Origin: Clostridia bacterium | Lineage (GTDB): Bacteria; Bacillota; Clostridia; Oscillospirales; CAG-272 | Assembly (NCBI GenBank): GCA_017466495.1 | Contig: JAFTUB010000093.1 | Location: 1-5,934 of the forward strand | Length of the DNA: 5,934 nt | Direction of reading: 5' to 3' | Shown here: piece after piece, positions 1 to 5,870 of the stretch | Numbering within the stretch: the first letter of the stretch is position 1 | Layout of the letters: every line of letters begins with the position of its first letter | Notes under the pieces: model-generated | What the model saw: the letters and a program-made list of their open reading frames with translations, nothing else | Databases searched by the model: none | What the model was told of the DNA's origin: nothing | Translations under genes and position numbers: made by a program

Positions 1-74
1 AGCAGAAGTGCAAAGCAGACCGAGAGGCAAAGCCCCGCGCCAAGTATAAAACGAATGAATTTATTCTGCTGCAT
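1..74 (-). CDS. 5' end of a divergent gene, putative secreted or membrane protein (partial)
   Basis: Reading the minus strand from the ATG at 74-72, the frame stays open to the window edge (24 complete codons). It starts MQQNKFIRFILGAGLCLSV: a short N-terminus with Lys5 and Arg8, followed by a long hydrophobic stretch rich in Leu, Gly, Cys and Phe. That is the shape of a signal peptide or an N-terminal membrane anchor. A Shine-Dalgarno-like AGAAAGGA lies 8 nt upstream of the ATG (minus strand, about 83-90), which supports this start. The gene is divergent from the MarR/ABC operon, with roughly 210 bp between the two start codons. Its function cannot be told from this fragment. A lipoprotein is possible because of the cysteines, but no clear lipobox is visible within the window. 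Confidence 0.55.
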   Translation of the reverse strand, partial: MQQNKFIRFILGAGLCLSVCFALL

Positions 75-224
75 AATCTCAATCCTTTCTTGCGCAGACC
101 GCGCATTGCTTATCGCCCGCCCTGCACAGAGTTTACTATGCCATGGCAGATGTGCTTTCATGTGTGACAGTTTTTTTCCCTCCTGCCAAACCCGCTTGAT
201 TTTGTAAACAAATCCAAAACCCCC

Positions 225-253
225 TTGACAGGAAAGGAGAAAATCAATATAAT
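225..253 (+). promoter_or_regulatory. Consensus sigma-A promoter of the MarR/ABC operon
   Basis: TTGACA at 225-230 and TATAAT at 248-253 both match the housekeeping sigma factor consensus exactly and are separated by the optimal 17 bp. Transcription would start near 260, leaving a leader of about 25 nt before the MarR start codon. Such a strong promoter needs repression to stay quiet, which fits the operator that overlaps its -10 box. Confidence 0.92.
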
Positions 254-275
254 TAGTTAGTAAACTAATTACATT
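246..275. promoter_or_regulatory. Putative MarR operator (inverted repeat over -10 and +1)
   Basis: The left arm is AATATAATTAGTT (246-258) and the right arm is AACTAATTACATT (263-275). They are reverse complements at 12 of 13 positions around a 4-nt centre (AGTA). The core AATTAGTT/AACTAATT is perfect. The dyad covers the -10 hexamer, is centred on the predicted start site near 260, and stops at the Shine-Dalgarno sequence. MarR dimers typically bind AT-rich palindromes of this size, so autorepression by blocking RNA polymerase is the likely mechanism. I noticed no second copy elsewhere in the window. Confidence 0.85.
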
Positions 276-284
276 GGAGGAAAT

Positions 285-752
285 ATGAAAAACAGCCAAT
301 CTCACCGGTGCCGTCCCACGGTGCCCATGGTGGTCAACGAGATCTCACGCTTGTTTGATGAGCGGATGCGCCGTACCACCACCGAGCCGCTGCAGACCCA
401 GAACAGCTGCCGCATATTGCTGCGCCATCTTGCCCATATGGAGGGATGTACCCAACTGGATCTGGTGCGGGTTACTTTGCTTAAGCCTCCCACCGTCAGC
501 GTAACGCTGAAAAAGCTGGAGCAGAGCGGCTATGTCCGCCGTGAGACCGATACCGCGGACCTGCGTGCCATTCGGGTTTATCTCACCGAGCGAGGGAAAG
601 CCCTGCATACCTCGACCATTGCCCGGCTCAAGGAAAACGACGCAATTTTAATGGAAGGAATCACCGAGGAAGAACAGGCAGTTCTGCTGAAATTGTTGAC
701 CAAAATGCGGGACAATATGCTGAGTACCTTGGAATGTGAACAGGAAAAATAA
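285..752 (+). CDS. MarR-family winged-helix transcriptional regulator
   Basis: A 155-aa protein, normal length for the MarR family of dimeric, ligand-responsive DNA-binding proteins. The N-terminal helix (about residues 12-30) and C-terminal helices (about 108-150) would form the dimer interface. The winged helix-turn-helix lies between them: the recognition helix is around 67-80 (KPPTVSVTLKKLEQSG), followed by the wing at about 84-100 with the family pattern D..D.R...V.LT..G (Asp89, Asp92, Arg94, Leu100-Thr101, Gly104). The start is fixed by GGAGG at 276-280, 4 nt before the ATG. The gene leads the operon and sits directly behind a palindromic operator, so it most likely represses itself and the ABC exporter downstream until a toxic ligand binds. 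Cys9, Cys42 and Cys55 could allow oxidation sensing, but that is speculation. Family assignment is firm; the ligand is unknown. Confidence 0.93.
   Translation: MKNSQSHRCRPTVPMVVNEISRLFDERMRRTTTEPLQTQNSCRILLRHLAHMEGCTQLDLVRVTLLKPPTVSVTLKKLEQSGYVRRETDTADLRAIRVYLTERGKALHTSTIARLKENDAILMEGITEEEQAVLLKLLTKMRDNMLSTLECEQEK
742..746 (+). promoter_or_regulatory. Ribosome binding site of the first ABC gene, inside the end of the MarR gene
   Basis: AGGAA lies in the last codons of the MarR gene, 8 nt before the ATG at 755. Only 2 nt separate the MarR stop codon from this start, so ribosomes finishing MarR can pass straight to the transporter gene. Confidence 0.7.
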
Positions 753-754
753 TC

Positions 755-2494
755 ATGAAACTTGCAAAATATTTGAAGCCGTATTGGTTTCTCGCCATCC
801 TTTCGCCCCTGCTGATGGTGGGTGAGGTGATGGTGGATCTGATGCAGCCCAAGCTGATGAGCCGTATCGTGGACGAAGGGGTGCTGAAGGGTGACGTCGG
901 CTTGATTGTGCGCACCGGCCTCCTGATGCTGGGGCTGGTGATCCTGGGCGGTGCGGCGGGATTCCTCTGCGCCGTAACCGCAACCAAAGCCTCCCAAAGC
1001 TTTGGTCATGATCTGCGCTGTGATGCTTACAGCCGCGTTATGGGGCTTTCCCTTGAGCAGACCGATGATTTTACCACAGGTTCTCTCGTGACCCGCCTTA
1101 CCAACGATATCAGCATGGTGCAGGACCTGGTGTCCATGATCCTGCGGATGTTTGTCCGCGCGCCCATTTTCTTCGTAGGCGGTATCATCATGGCAGTGTC
1201 CATGAATACCAGCTTTGCCCTTGCCCTGGTGATTGCCCTGCCGATCCAGCTGATTGTGATTTTCTTCCTCCTCAGCAAAGCCAGTCCCCTCTTTGGTCTG
1301 GTGCAGAAAAAGCTGGACCGGGTCAACTCGGTGGTGCAGGAAAATGTCAGCGGGATGCGCGTGGTGAAGGCCTATGTGCGGGAGGACTATGAGAATTCCC
1401 GCTTTGACCGGGCCAACAGTGAACTGCGGGATACCAACCTTCGGGTGCTGAAGCTCATGAGTATTCTGAATCCCATCCTGATGCTGGTGATGAACTTTAC
1501 GGTAGTGGCCATCATCCTTATCGGCGGCTATCAGGCCGATGCCCAGGCGCTCCATCCCGGCGACATCATGGCTGCTGTGACCTATGTGACCCAGATTCTC
1601 TTTTCGGTGATGATGGTGAGCATGATGTTCAATTCCATCTCCCGCGCATCTGCCTCCAGCAAGCGCATTGTGGAGGTGCTTGACAGCGCTCCCGTCATTG
1701 AGAGCGGCAAGGAGGTTCCCGCAGCAACAGGGGATGTGTGTATTGAATTTTCGGGGGTTTCTTTCCGTTATCCCGGTACAGCGGGACTTCCCGTTTTGTC
1801 GGATATCAGCCTGCAGGTGCATCGGGGAGAGACGGTGGCGGTAATCGGTGCCACCGGCTGCGGAAAGACCTCTCTGGTCAATTTGGTGCCCCGCTTCTAT
1901 GATGCCACCGAAGGCGCAGTTTATGTGGACGGCCTTAACGTCAAGGAATGGGATCTCTCCGCCCTGCGGGAGAAGATTAGCTTTGTCATGCAGAAGAGCG
2001 AGCTTTTCTCGGATACCATTGCCAATAATATCCGTTGGGGCAAGGCAGATGCCGACGATGACGAGATTCGCGCCGCCGCCGAAACGGCCCAGGCTGCATC
2101 CTTCATTGAAGGCTTCAGCGAGAAATATGAAACCTTCATTGCAGAAAAGGGTGCATCCCTCTCCGGCGGGCAGAAGCAGAGAATGTCCATTGCCCGCGCC
2201 CTGGTCCGCCGTCCCGAGATTCTGATTCTGGACGACTGCACCTCGGCTCTTGACCTTGCCACCGAGGCAAAGCTCCAGGCCGCCCTGCGTGAGCAGCTGA
2301 AGGACACCACCGTTATCATGATTGCCCAGCGAATTGCCAGCGTGCGGGGAGCAGACCGTATTGCCGTTATCGAAAAGGATGGCCGCATTCTTCATTGCGC
2401 CCCCCACGATGAGCTGATGCAGATCAGCGCAACCTATCGGGACATCTATCAGTCTCAGATGAAGGAAGGAGGTGCCGGCCATGAATCAGCCTAA
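755..2494 (+). CDS. ABC exporter half-transporter, degenerate-site subunit of a heterodimer
   Basis: A 579-aa fused membrane/ATPase protein of the type I (ABCB-like) exporter fold, family length. The membrane domain has about six helices (roughly residues 10-30, 50-74, 130-150, 152-173, 236-260, 268-295). The nucleotide-binding domain shows an A-loop Tyr339, Walker A GATGCGKT (365-372), Q-loop Gln413, signature LSGGQ (469-473) and Walker B ILILD (489-493). The residue after Walker B is Asp494 instead of the catalytic Glu, and the switch His is Gln525 (IAQR). These are hallmarks of the weak ATP site in heterodimeric multidrug exporters such as BmrCD, LmrCD and TM287/288. It starts 2 nt after the MarR stop and overlaps its partner gene by 14 nt. 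It most likely exports a drug, peptide or lipid together with the next gene product in the cytoplasmic membrane; the substrate cannot be read from the sequence. Confidence 0.93.
   Translation: MKLAKYLKPYWFLAILSPLLMVGEVMVDLMQPKLMSRIVDEGVLKGDVGLIVRTGLLMLGLVILGGAAGFLCAVTATKASQSFGHDLRCDAYSRVMGLSLEQTDDFTTGSLVTRLTNDISMVQDLVSMILRMFVRAPIFFVGGIIMAVSMNTSFALALVIALPIQLIVIFFLLSKASPLFGLVQKKLDRVNSVVQENVSGMRVVKAYVREDYENSRFDRANSELRDTNLRVLKLMSILNPILMLVMNFTVVAIILIGGYQADAQALHPGDIMAAVTYVTQILFSVMMVSMMFNSISRASASSKRIVEVLDSAPVIESGKEVPAATGDVCIEFSGVSFRYPGTAGLPVLSDISLQVHRGETVAVIGATGCGKTSLVNLVPRFYDATEGAVYVDGLNVKEWDLSALREKISFVMQKSELFSDTIANNIRWGKADADDDEIRAAAETAQAASFIEGFSEKYETFIAEKGASLSGGQKQRMSIARALVRRPEILILDDCTSALDLATEAKLQAALREQLKDTTVIMIAQRIASVRGADRIAVIEKDGRILHCAPHDELMQISATYRDIYQSQMKEGGAGHESA
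2466..2472 (+). promoter_or_regulatory. Ribosome binding site that fixes the start of the second ABC gene
   Basis: AAGGAGG lies 8 nt before the ATG at 2481, inside the end of the upstream coding region. An in-frame GTG at 2472 overlaps this Shine-Dalgarno itself and so cannot use it, which makes 2481 the start. Confidence 0.85.
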
Positions 2495-4355
2495 AGGACA
2501 GCAGCAAAACCGCCCCATGGCGGGTAACGGCGGCCGCGGTTCGGGCGGCCCTATGGGCGCACGAATGAATGTGCAGAAGCCCAAGCACCTCTGGAAGACC
2601 ATTCGCCGTCTTCTGCAGTACATCGGCGGAAGCCGGAATATTCTCTTTTCCCTTCTTTTGGTCATGCTCTTTGTGACCGTCCTGGAGTTGGCAGGCCCAG
2701 CATTGCAGGGCGCCGCCATTGACACCATCACGGTGGATACGGCTACAGGCCATATTTCGGTAGATTTCCCCAAGCTTTGGACTTTGCTTGGGTGTATGGC
2801 GGGAATCTTCCTCTGCTCCTCCCTGATGACCTATTTCCAGGGGCTTTTGGCATCGAAGCTTTCGCAGAATACGGTATATACCCTGCGCAGTGACCTCTTT
2901 GCCAAGATTACCCGCTTGCCCATCGGTTATATCGACAACCACAAGCACGGCGATATCATGAGCCGCATGACCAACGATGTGGAAAATGTGTCCAATACCA
3001 TTGCCCAGTCTGTCGCGTCGCTCTTTTCCAGTGTGCTGACCGTTATCGGTGCCATGGTCATGATGCTCCGTTACAGCTGGGTGATGACACTCATTGCATT
3101 TATCACCATTCCCCTGACCATGGTTGTTTCCACAACCCTGTCCAAGTATATGCGCAAATATTTTGTGGCGCAGCAGAAGCTGCTGGGTGAGCTGAACGGC
3201 CAGGTGGAGGAGATGGTCACCGGCTACAAAACGGTAATGGCCTACGGCAGAGAGGAAGAGGCTGTGAAGCGCTTTGAAGATGCCAGCCGCCGCCTGCGCC
3301 ATGTCAGCATCCGCGCCCGGATCTGGGGCGGTGTCATGGGGCCCTGCATGAACATTATCGGCAACCTCAACTATTTGCTCATTGCCACCTGCGGCGGTTT
3401 GTTTATCATCCGTCCTGTGGCCTGGGTGAACATTTCCCTGGGTAATATCCAGTCCATTCTTCAGTATTCCAAGAAGTTCTCCCGCCCCATCAACGAAATC
3501 GCAAACCAGTATGCCCAGATCCTCACCGCCATTGCCGGCGCCGAGCGTATCTTCGAGATCCTGGATACTCCCGACGAGATCGACGAGGGGAAAGAAGAGC
3601 TGGCGGTGGAAAAGCTGAAGGGAAATATTGATTTCCGCCATGTTGCCTTCTCCTATGTGGAGGGCGAGCCCGTTCTGCGGGATTTCCACCTTTCGGTGAA
3701 AGCGGGACAGAAAATCGCCATTGTCGGTGCAACCGGCTCGGGAAAAACCACGGTGGTCAATCTGCTGACCCGCTTCTATGAGATCGACGGAGGCGAGATC
3801 CTCCTGGACGGCGTGGATATCCGCAGCGTGCCCAAGGCAGACCTGCGCCGTTCCATCGGCATCGTGCTTCAGGACACTGTCCTCTTCTCGGACAGCATCC
3901 GGGCCAACATTAAGTACGGCCGCCTGGAGGCCACCGACGAGGAGATGCGCGCCGCTGCCGATACTGCCAATGCCGATATCTTCATCGAGCGTATTCCCAC
4001 CGCCTATGAGACCCAGCTCGCCGAATCAGGAAGCAACCTCAGCCAGGGACAGCGGCAGCTGCTTGCCATTGCCCGCGCCGTGCTGGCCGACCCCAAGATC
4101 CTCATCCTGGACGAGGCAACCTCTTCGGTGGATACCCGAACCGAGATGCAGATCCAGCAGGCCATGGTTTCCCTGATGGAAAACCGCACCAGCCTGATTA
4201 TTGCCCATCGCCTTTCCACCATTCGGGATGCCGACGTAATCATTGTCCTCAAGGGCGGCGTGATCTGCGAGTCGGGCAGCCACGAGGAGCTTCTCTCCCG
4301 TGGCGGCGAGTATGCCACCCTCTACCGCAATCAGTTTGCGGGGATCGCCACCTGA
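2481..4355 (+). CDS. ABC exporter half-transporter, catalytically competent subunit of a heterodimer
   Basis: From the ATG at 2481 this is 624 aa. Residues 1 to about 30 form a Gly/Gln/Arg/Met-rich, probably disordered tail. A type I exporter membrane domain follows (first helix about 54-72, second about 99-120, six in all), then the ATPase domain. Visible motifs are A-loop Tyr392, Walker A GATGSGKT (416-423), Q-loop Gln464, Walker B ILILDE with Asp544 and catalytic Glu545, and switch His576 (IAHR). The signature is LSQGQ (520-524), with Gln replacing the first Gly of LSGGQ. In such heterodimers this altered signature faces the degenerate Walker site of the partner, while this subunit's intact Walker site pairs with the partner's LSGGQ. 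It overlaps the partner gene by 14 nt, implying coupled translation and equal stoichiometry. Role: ATP-driven export, probably multidrug type and under MarR control. The substrate is unknown. Confidence 0.93.
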   Translation: MNQPKGQQQNRPMAGNGGRGSGGPMGARMNVQKPKHLWKTIRRLLQYIGGSRNILFSLLLVMLFVTVLELAGPALQGAAIDTITVDTATGHISVDFPKLWTLLGCMAGIFLCSSLMTYFQGLLASKLSQNTVYTLRSDLFAKITRLPIGYIDNHKHGDIMSRMTNDVENVSNTIAQSVASLFSSVLTVIGAMVMMLRYSWVMTLIAFITIPLTMVVSTTLSKYMRKYFVAQQKLLGELNGQVEEMVTGYKTVMAYGREEEAVKRFEDASRRLRHVSIRARIWGGVMGPCMNIIGNLNYLLIATCGGLFIIRPVAWVNISLGNIQSILQYSKKFSRPINEIANQYAQILTAIAGAERIFEILDTPDEIDEGKEELAVEKLKGNIDFRHVAFSYVEGEPVLRDFHLSVKAGQKIAIVGATGSGKTTVVNLLTRFYEIDGGEILLDGVDIRSVPKADLRRSIGIVLQDTVLFSDSIRANIKYGRLEATDEEMRAAADTANADIFIERIPTAYETQLAESGSNLSQGQRQLLAIARAVLADPKILILDEATSSVDTRTEMQIQQAMVSLMENRTSLIIAHRLSTIRDADVIIVLKGGVICESGSHEELLSRGGEYATLYRNQFAGIAT

Positions 4356-4356
4356 T

Positions 4357-5106
4357 ATGCCGGATACCGCGAATTTCTCCCGACTGTGCCGCGAGGCGGT
4401 GACCGAGCCGTCTCTCCGGGACGGCGGGATCAACACCTACGCCGAGAAGCAGCTCCATCGGGTACTCAAGTACTGCTACGAGCCGGATGAAACCCGCCAT
4501 GAACAGAAGGTGGGGCGGTACTTTGCCGACATTCTGCGGGAGAATGAGATTGTGGAGATTCAAACCGCAAGCCTTTATCCCCTCAAAGCAAAGATTGCCT
4601 ACTACCTGAGCGAAACGCCGTATCAGATCACCGTGGTGCATCCTGTCTACACCAAACGCTGGATTCGCTGGCTCGATCCCGAGGACGGTAGTGTATCAGC
4701 GCCGCGCCGCTCCCCCAAAAAGGAGAATGCCGTCACTGCCGCGGCAGATCTGGTCTATCTCTGCGACCATCTGACCAATCCGCGGCTGCGTTTCCGCTTC
4801 CCCATGCTGGAGGTGGAGGATTACCGCTTGCTCAACGGCCGCTCAGCCGACCGTAAGCATCATTCCACACGGTATGAGCGGTTCCCCGTAGCGCTTCTGG
4901 ATGAGCTGACGGTGGAATGTTCCGCAGAATATGAGGCACTACTTCCCGCCGATTTGCCTGCGTGTTTTACCGGGGCTGAGTTCATGCGCCTGACCCGCAT
5001 CGACTCCCGCAGGGCCTACGCCGCACTGAAGGTGTTCTGTGCGGTAGGATTGCTTTTCACAGAGCCGGGAGAGGGCAGGGCAAGGCTTTATCGCAGATGC
5101 GTATAG
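4357..5106 (+). CDS. Unknown protein with PD-(D/E)XK nuclease-like motifs and a possible C-terminal winged helix
   Basis: A 249-aa protein from the ATG at 4357, one base after the ABC stop codon (TGATATG), so translation is probably re-initiated. The only upstream Shine-Dalgarno candidate is a weak GGGGA 12 nt away. No signal peptide or membrane helix is visible. The N-terminal half has Glu30 in a helix (YAEKQLHRVLKY), then RYFADI with Asp58 and EIVEIQT with Glu67 and Gln69. The order E...D...ExQ resembles the active site of PD-(D/E)XK-fold nucleases that use ExQ in place of ExK, as in CoiA-like proteins. Residues 95 to about 125 are basic and rich in Trp and Pro. Residues about 199-230 (FMRLTRIDSRRAYAALKVFC) read like a helix-turn-helix ending in a winged domain. 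I do not recognise a named gene. The nuclease reading is an inference from motifs only. Its place as last gene of an exporter operon may be functional or incidental. Confidence 0.8.
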   Translation: MPDTANFSRLCREAVTEPSLRDGGINTYAEKQLHRVLKYCYEPDETRHEQKVGRYFADILRENEIVEIQTASLYPLKAKIAYYLSETPYQITVVHPVYTKRWIRWLDPEDGSVSAPRRSPKKENAVTAAADLVYLCDHLTNPRLRFRFPMLEVEDYRLLNGRSADRKHHSTRYERFPVALLDELTVECSAEYEALLPADLPACFTGAEFMRLTRIDSRRAYAALKVFCAVGLLFTEPGEGRARLYRRCV

Positions 5107-5120
5107 TATGTTTGCCAACC

Positions 5121-5163
5121 GAAAGAGGACGAAGAATATGAAAATTCTTCGTCCTCTTTCTTT
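5121..5163. terminator. Intrinsic terminator of the exporter operon, probably bidirectional
   Basis: The arms 5121-5137 and 5144-5160 are perfect 17-bp reverse complements around a 6-nt loop (ATGAAA). On the plus strand the stem ends in CTTTC and runs into TTT, 14 nt after the stop codon at 5106. The minus-strand genes end at 5176, so the same hairpin would also meet their transcripts, though the T tract on that side lies only within the stem. It separates the two convergent units. Confidence 0.88.
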
Positions 5164-5175
5164 GGTACAGCGGTT

Positions 5176-5409
5176 TTATAGCTTTACCTTTATTGTATCT
5201 CCATTTTGGCTGTCTACCTCTACCAGATTCCAGTGGGGATGCGTTTTTTTATATTTTTTAAGCCCTTTGATCAACCGTGCAGTTTGTTTCCTCGTCAATA
5301 TAATGCCTTCTTTTTTCAGTTTTCTGCGGATAATTCCTGCGGTGAGGTCATTGGCGATCAATCCTGTGGGAAAACGGAACACGGTACGGGTGTTGACGGT
5401 TATTTTCAT
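5176..5409 (-). CDS. Small conserved-type protein of unknown function (77 aa) with C-terminal LVEVDS..GD module
   Basis: A basic 77-aa protein. It begins with a short beta-like segment (MKITVNTRTVFRFPTGL). A Lys/Arg-rich helical middle follows (about 24-56, including KKEGIILTRKQTARLIKGL), and it ends in NLVEVDSQNGDTIKVKL (61-77). There is no signal peptide or membrane helix. The last segment matches the C-terminus of the neighbouring regulator fragment (NLVEVESADGDTVQIFVE), so the two share a domain, probably a small beta-hairpin. The ATG at 5409 follows the upstream stop by 3 nt, with a weak GTGGAA site before it, so translation is probably coupled. Small proteins of this form next to regulators with the same end module occur in Clostridia as far as I recall, but I know no established function. 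A regulatory partner or antagonist is a guess. Confidence 0.78.
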   Translation of the reverse strand: MKITVNTRTVFRFPTGLIANDLTAGIIRRKLKKEGIILTRKQTARLIKGLKKYKKTHPHWNLVEVDSQNGDTIKVKL

Positions 5410-5412
5410 GTT

Positions 5413-5802
5413 TTATTCCACAAATATCTGAACCGTGTCGCCGTCCGCGCTTTCAACCTCGACCAGGTTTCCGATGGCGCCCTGTCTTACCATGTCCATG
5501 ATTCTGTTCAAATCAATATTTTTGAGTGCTTCATTCCCCGAAACCTGCGCCATATTCAGTCCGCTGTCGATGGCGACTTCAATAATGGCAAGCGGAAGAG
5601 ATATGCGCGCCGTATCGCCTCCTGCGCTTGTTGCCACGATGCGGAGCATCATGTCCTTGATATCCTTTCTCTCGTTTTCCGGCAATATTCTGACTGCGGG
5701 AATATTCTCAGTTTTGCCCGAGAGAAGCTCGTCCACGCTCACCCCGAGAATTTTTGCAAGGAGAGGGAGCAGAGAAATATCGGGGCAGGTTTGGTCGGCT
5801 TC
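5413..5802 (-). pseudogene. XRE-type regulator gene, 5' part missing (split by an inserted element)
   Basis: The minus-strand frame is open from a TAA at 5811-5809 to the stop at 5415-5413. Its first residues read CEADQTCPDISLLPLLAKIL, then GVSVDELLSG. This is the standard end of an XRE/Cro helix-turn-helix domain (W-E-x-[GD]...PDIxLLPxLAxxLGVSVDELL). Helices 1-3 and the start codon are absent and the Trp codon reads Cys, so the match stops at the Glu codon (5802-5800). The rest is a C-terminal region with an internal pair of similar segments, SAGGDTARISLPL and ESADGDTVQIFVE, joined by a helical stretch (KNIDLNRIMDMVRQG). A shorter 109-residue reading from a GTG at 5742 is possible but has no Shine-Dalgarno and would lack DNA-binding helices. 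It was probably a DNA-binding regulator before interruption. If the element excises, the gene may be restored; the other half should lie beyond the right edge. Confidence 0.72.
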
Positions 5803-5827
5803 ACATAGTTACAGATATTTCTTCTAT

Positions 5828-5870
5828 ATGAGTGCCTATTTCGTGTTTCATAGGCACTCATTTCCATTTT
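5828..5870 (+). terminator. Perfect 12-bp hairpin followed by a T-rich run near the element end
   Basis: ATGAGTGCCTAT (5828-5839) and ATAGGCACTCAT (5850-5861) are exact reverse complements around a 10-nt loop. On the plus strand the stem is followed by TTCCATTTTT, as in an intrinsic terminator. On the minus strand, the direction of the recombinase gene, no T run follows. It lies between the recombinase stop and the inferred junction. It could stop transcription entering the element from outside, or be a structural or recombinase-recognition feature. Confidence 0.5.

Noticed and set aside
139..148. 10-bp palindrome TGCCATGGCA in the divergent intergenic region
   Set aside because: It does not extend beyond 10 bp and has no promoter context; chance is sufficient.
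125..175. Minus-strand promoter for the divergent gene (TGG-CATAGT as extended -10)
   Set aside because: Only 4 of 6 matches at -10 and no acceptable -35 at 16-18 bp; a promoter must exist nearby but I cannot place it.
198..214. Imperfect dyad GATTT-N7-AAATC upstream of the -35 box, with a TTTGTAAACAAA-like core
   Set aside because: Only 5-bp arms with a mismatched centre; it resembles several regulator boxes weakly (Rex, CcpA-like) but matches none well.
2472..2480. GTG at 2472 as start of the second ABC gene
   Set aside because: The GTG lies on the last base of the Shine-Dalgarno sequence, so nothing remains to position a ribosome there; the ATG at 2481 has ideal spacing.
578..2482. A 634-codon open frame antisense to the first ABC gene
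   Set aside because: It is the mirror of a well-supported ABC transporter, is His/Gly-rich without any recognisable domain, and is explained by GC-rich codon use leaving the antisense frame open.
2424..3689. A 421-codon open frame antisense to the second ABC gene
   Set aside because: Same reason: no domain, odd composition, complete overlap with conserved ABC coding sequence.
4300..4356. Upstream in-frame starts (GTG 4300, ATG 4312) for the unknown protein
   Set aside because: They lie inside the ABC gene without good ribosome sites and add a low-complexity stretch; the ATG at 4357 directly after the stop is simpler. ATG 4312 is not excluded.
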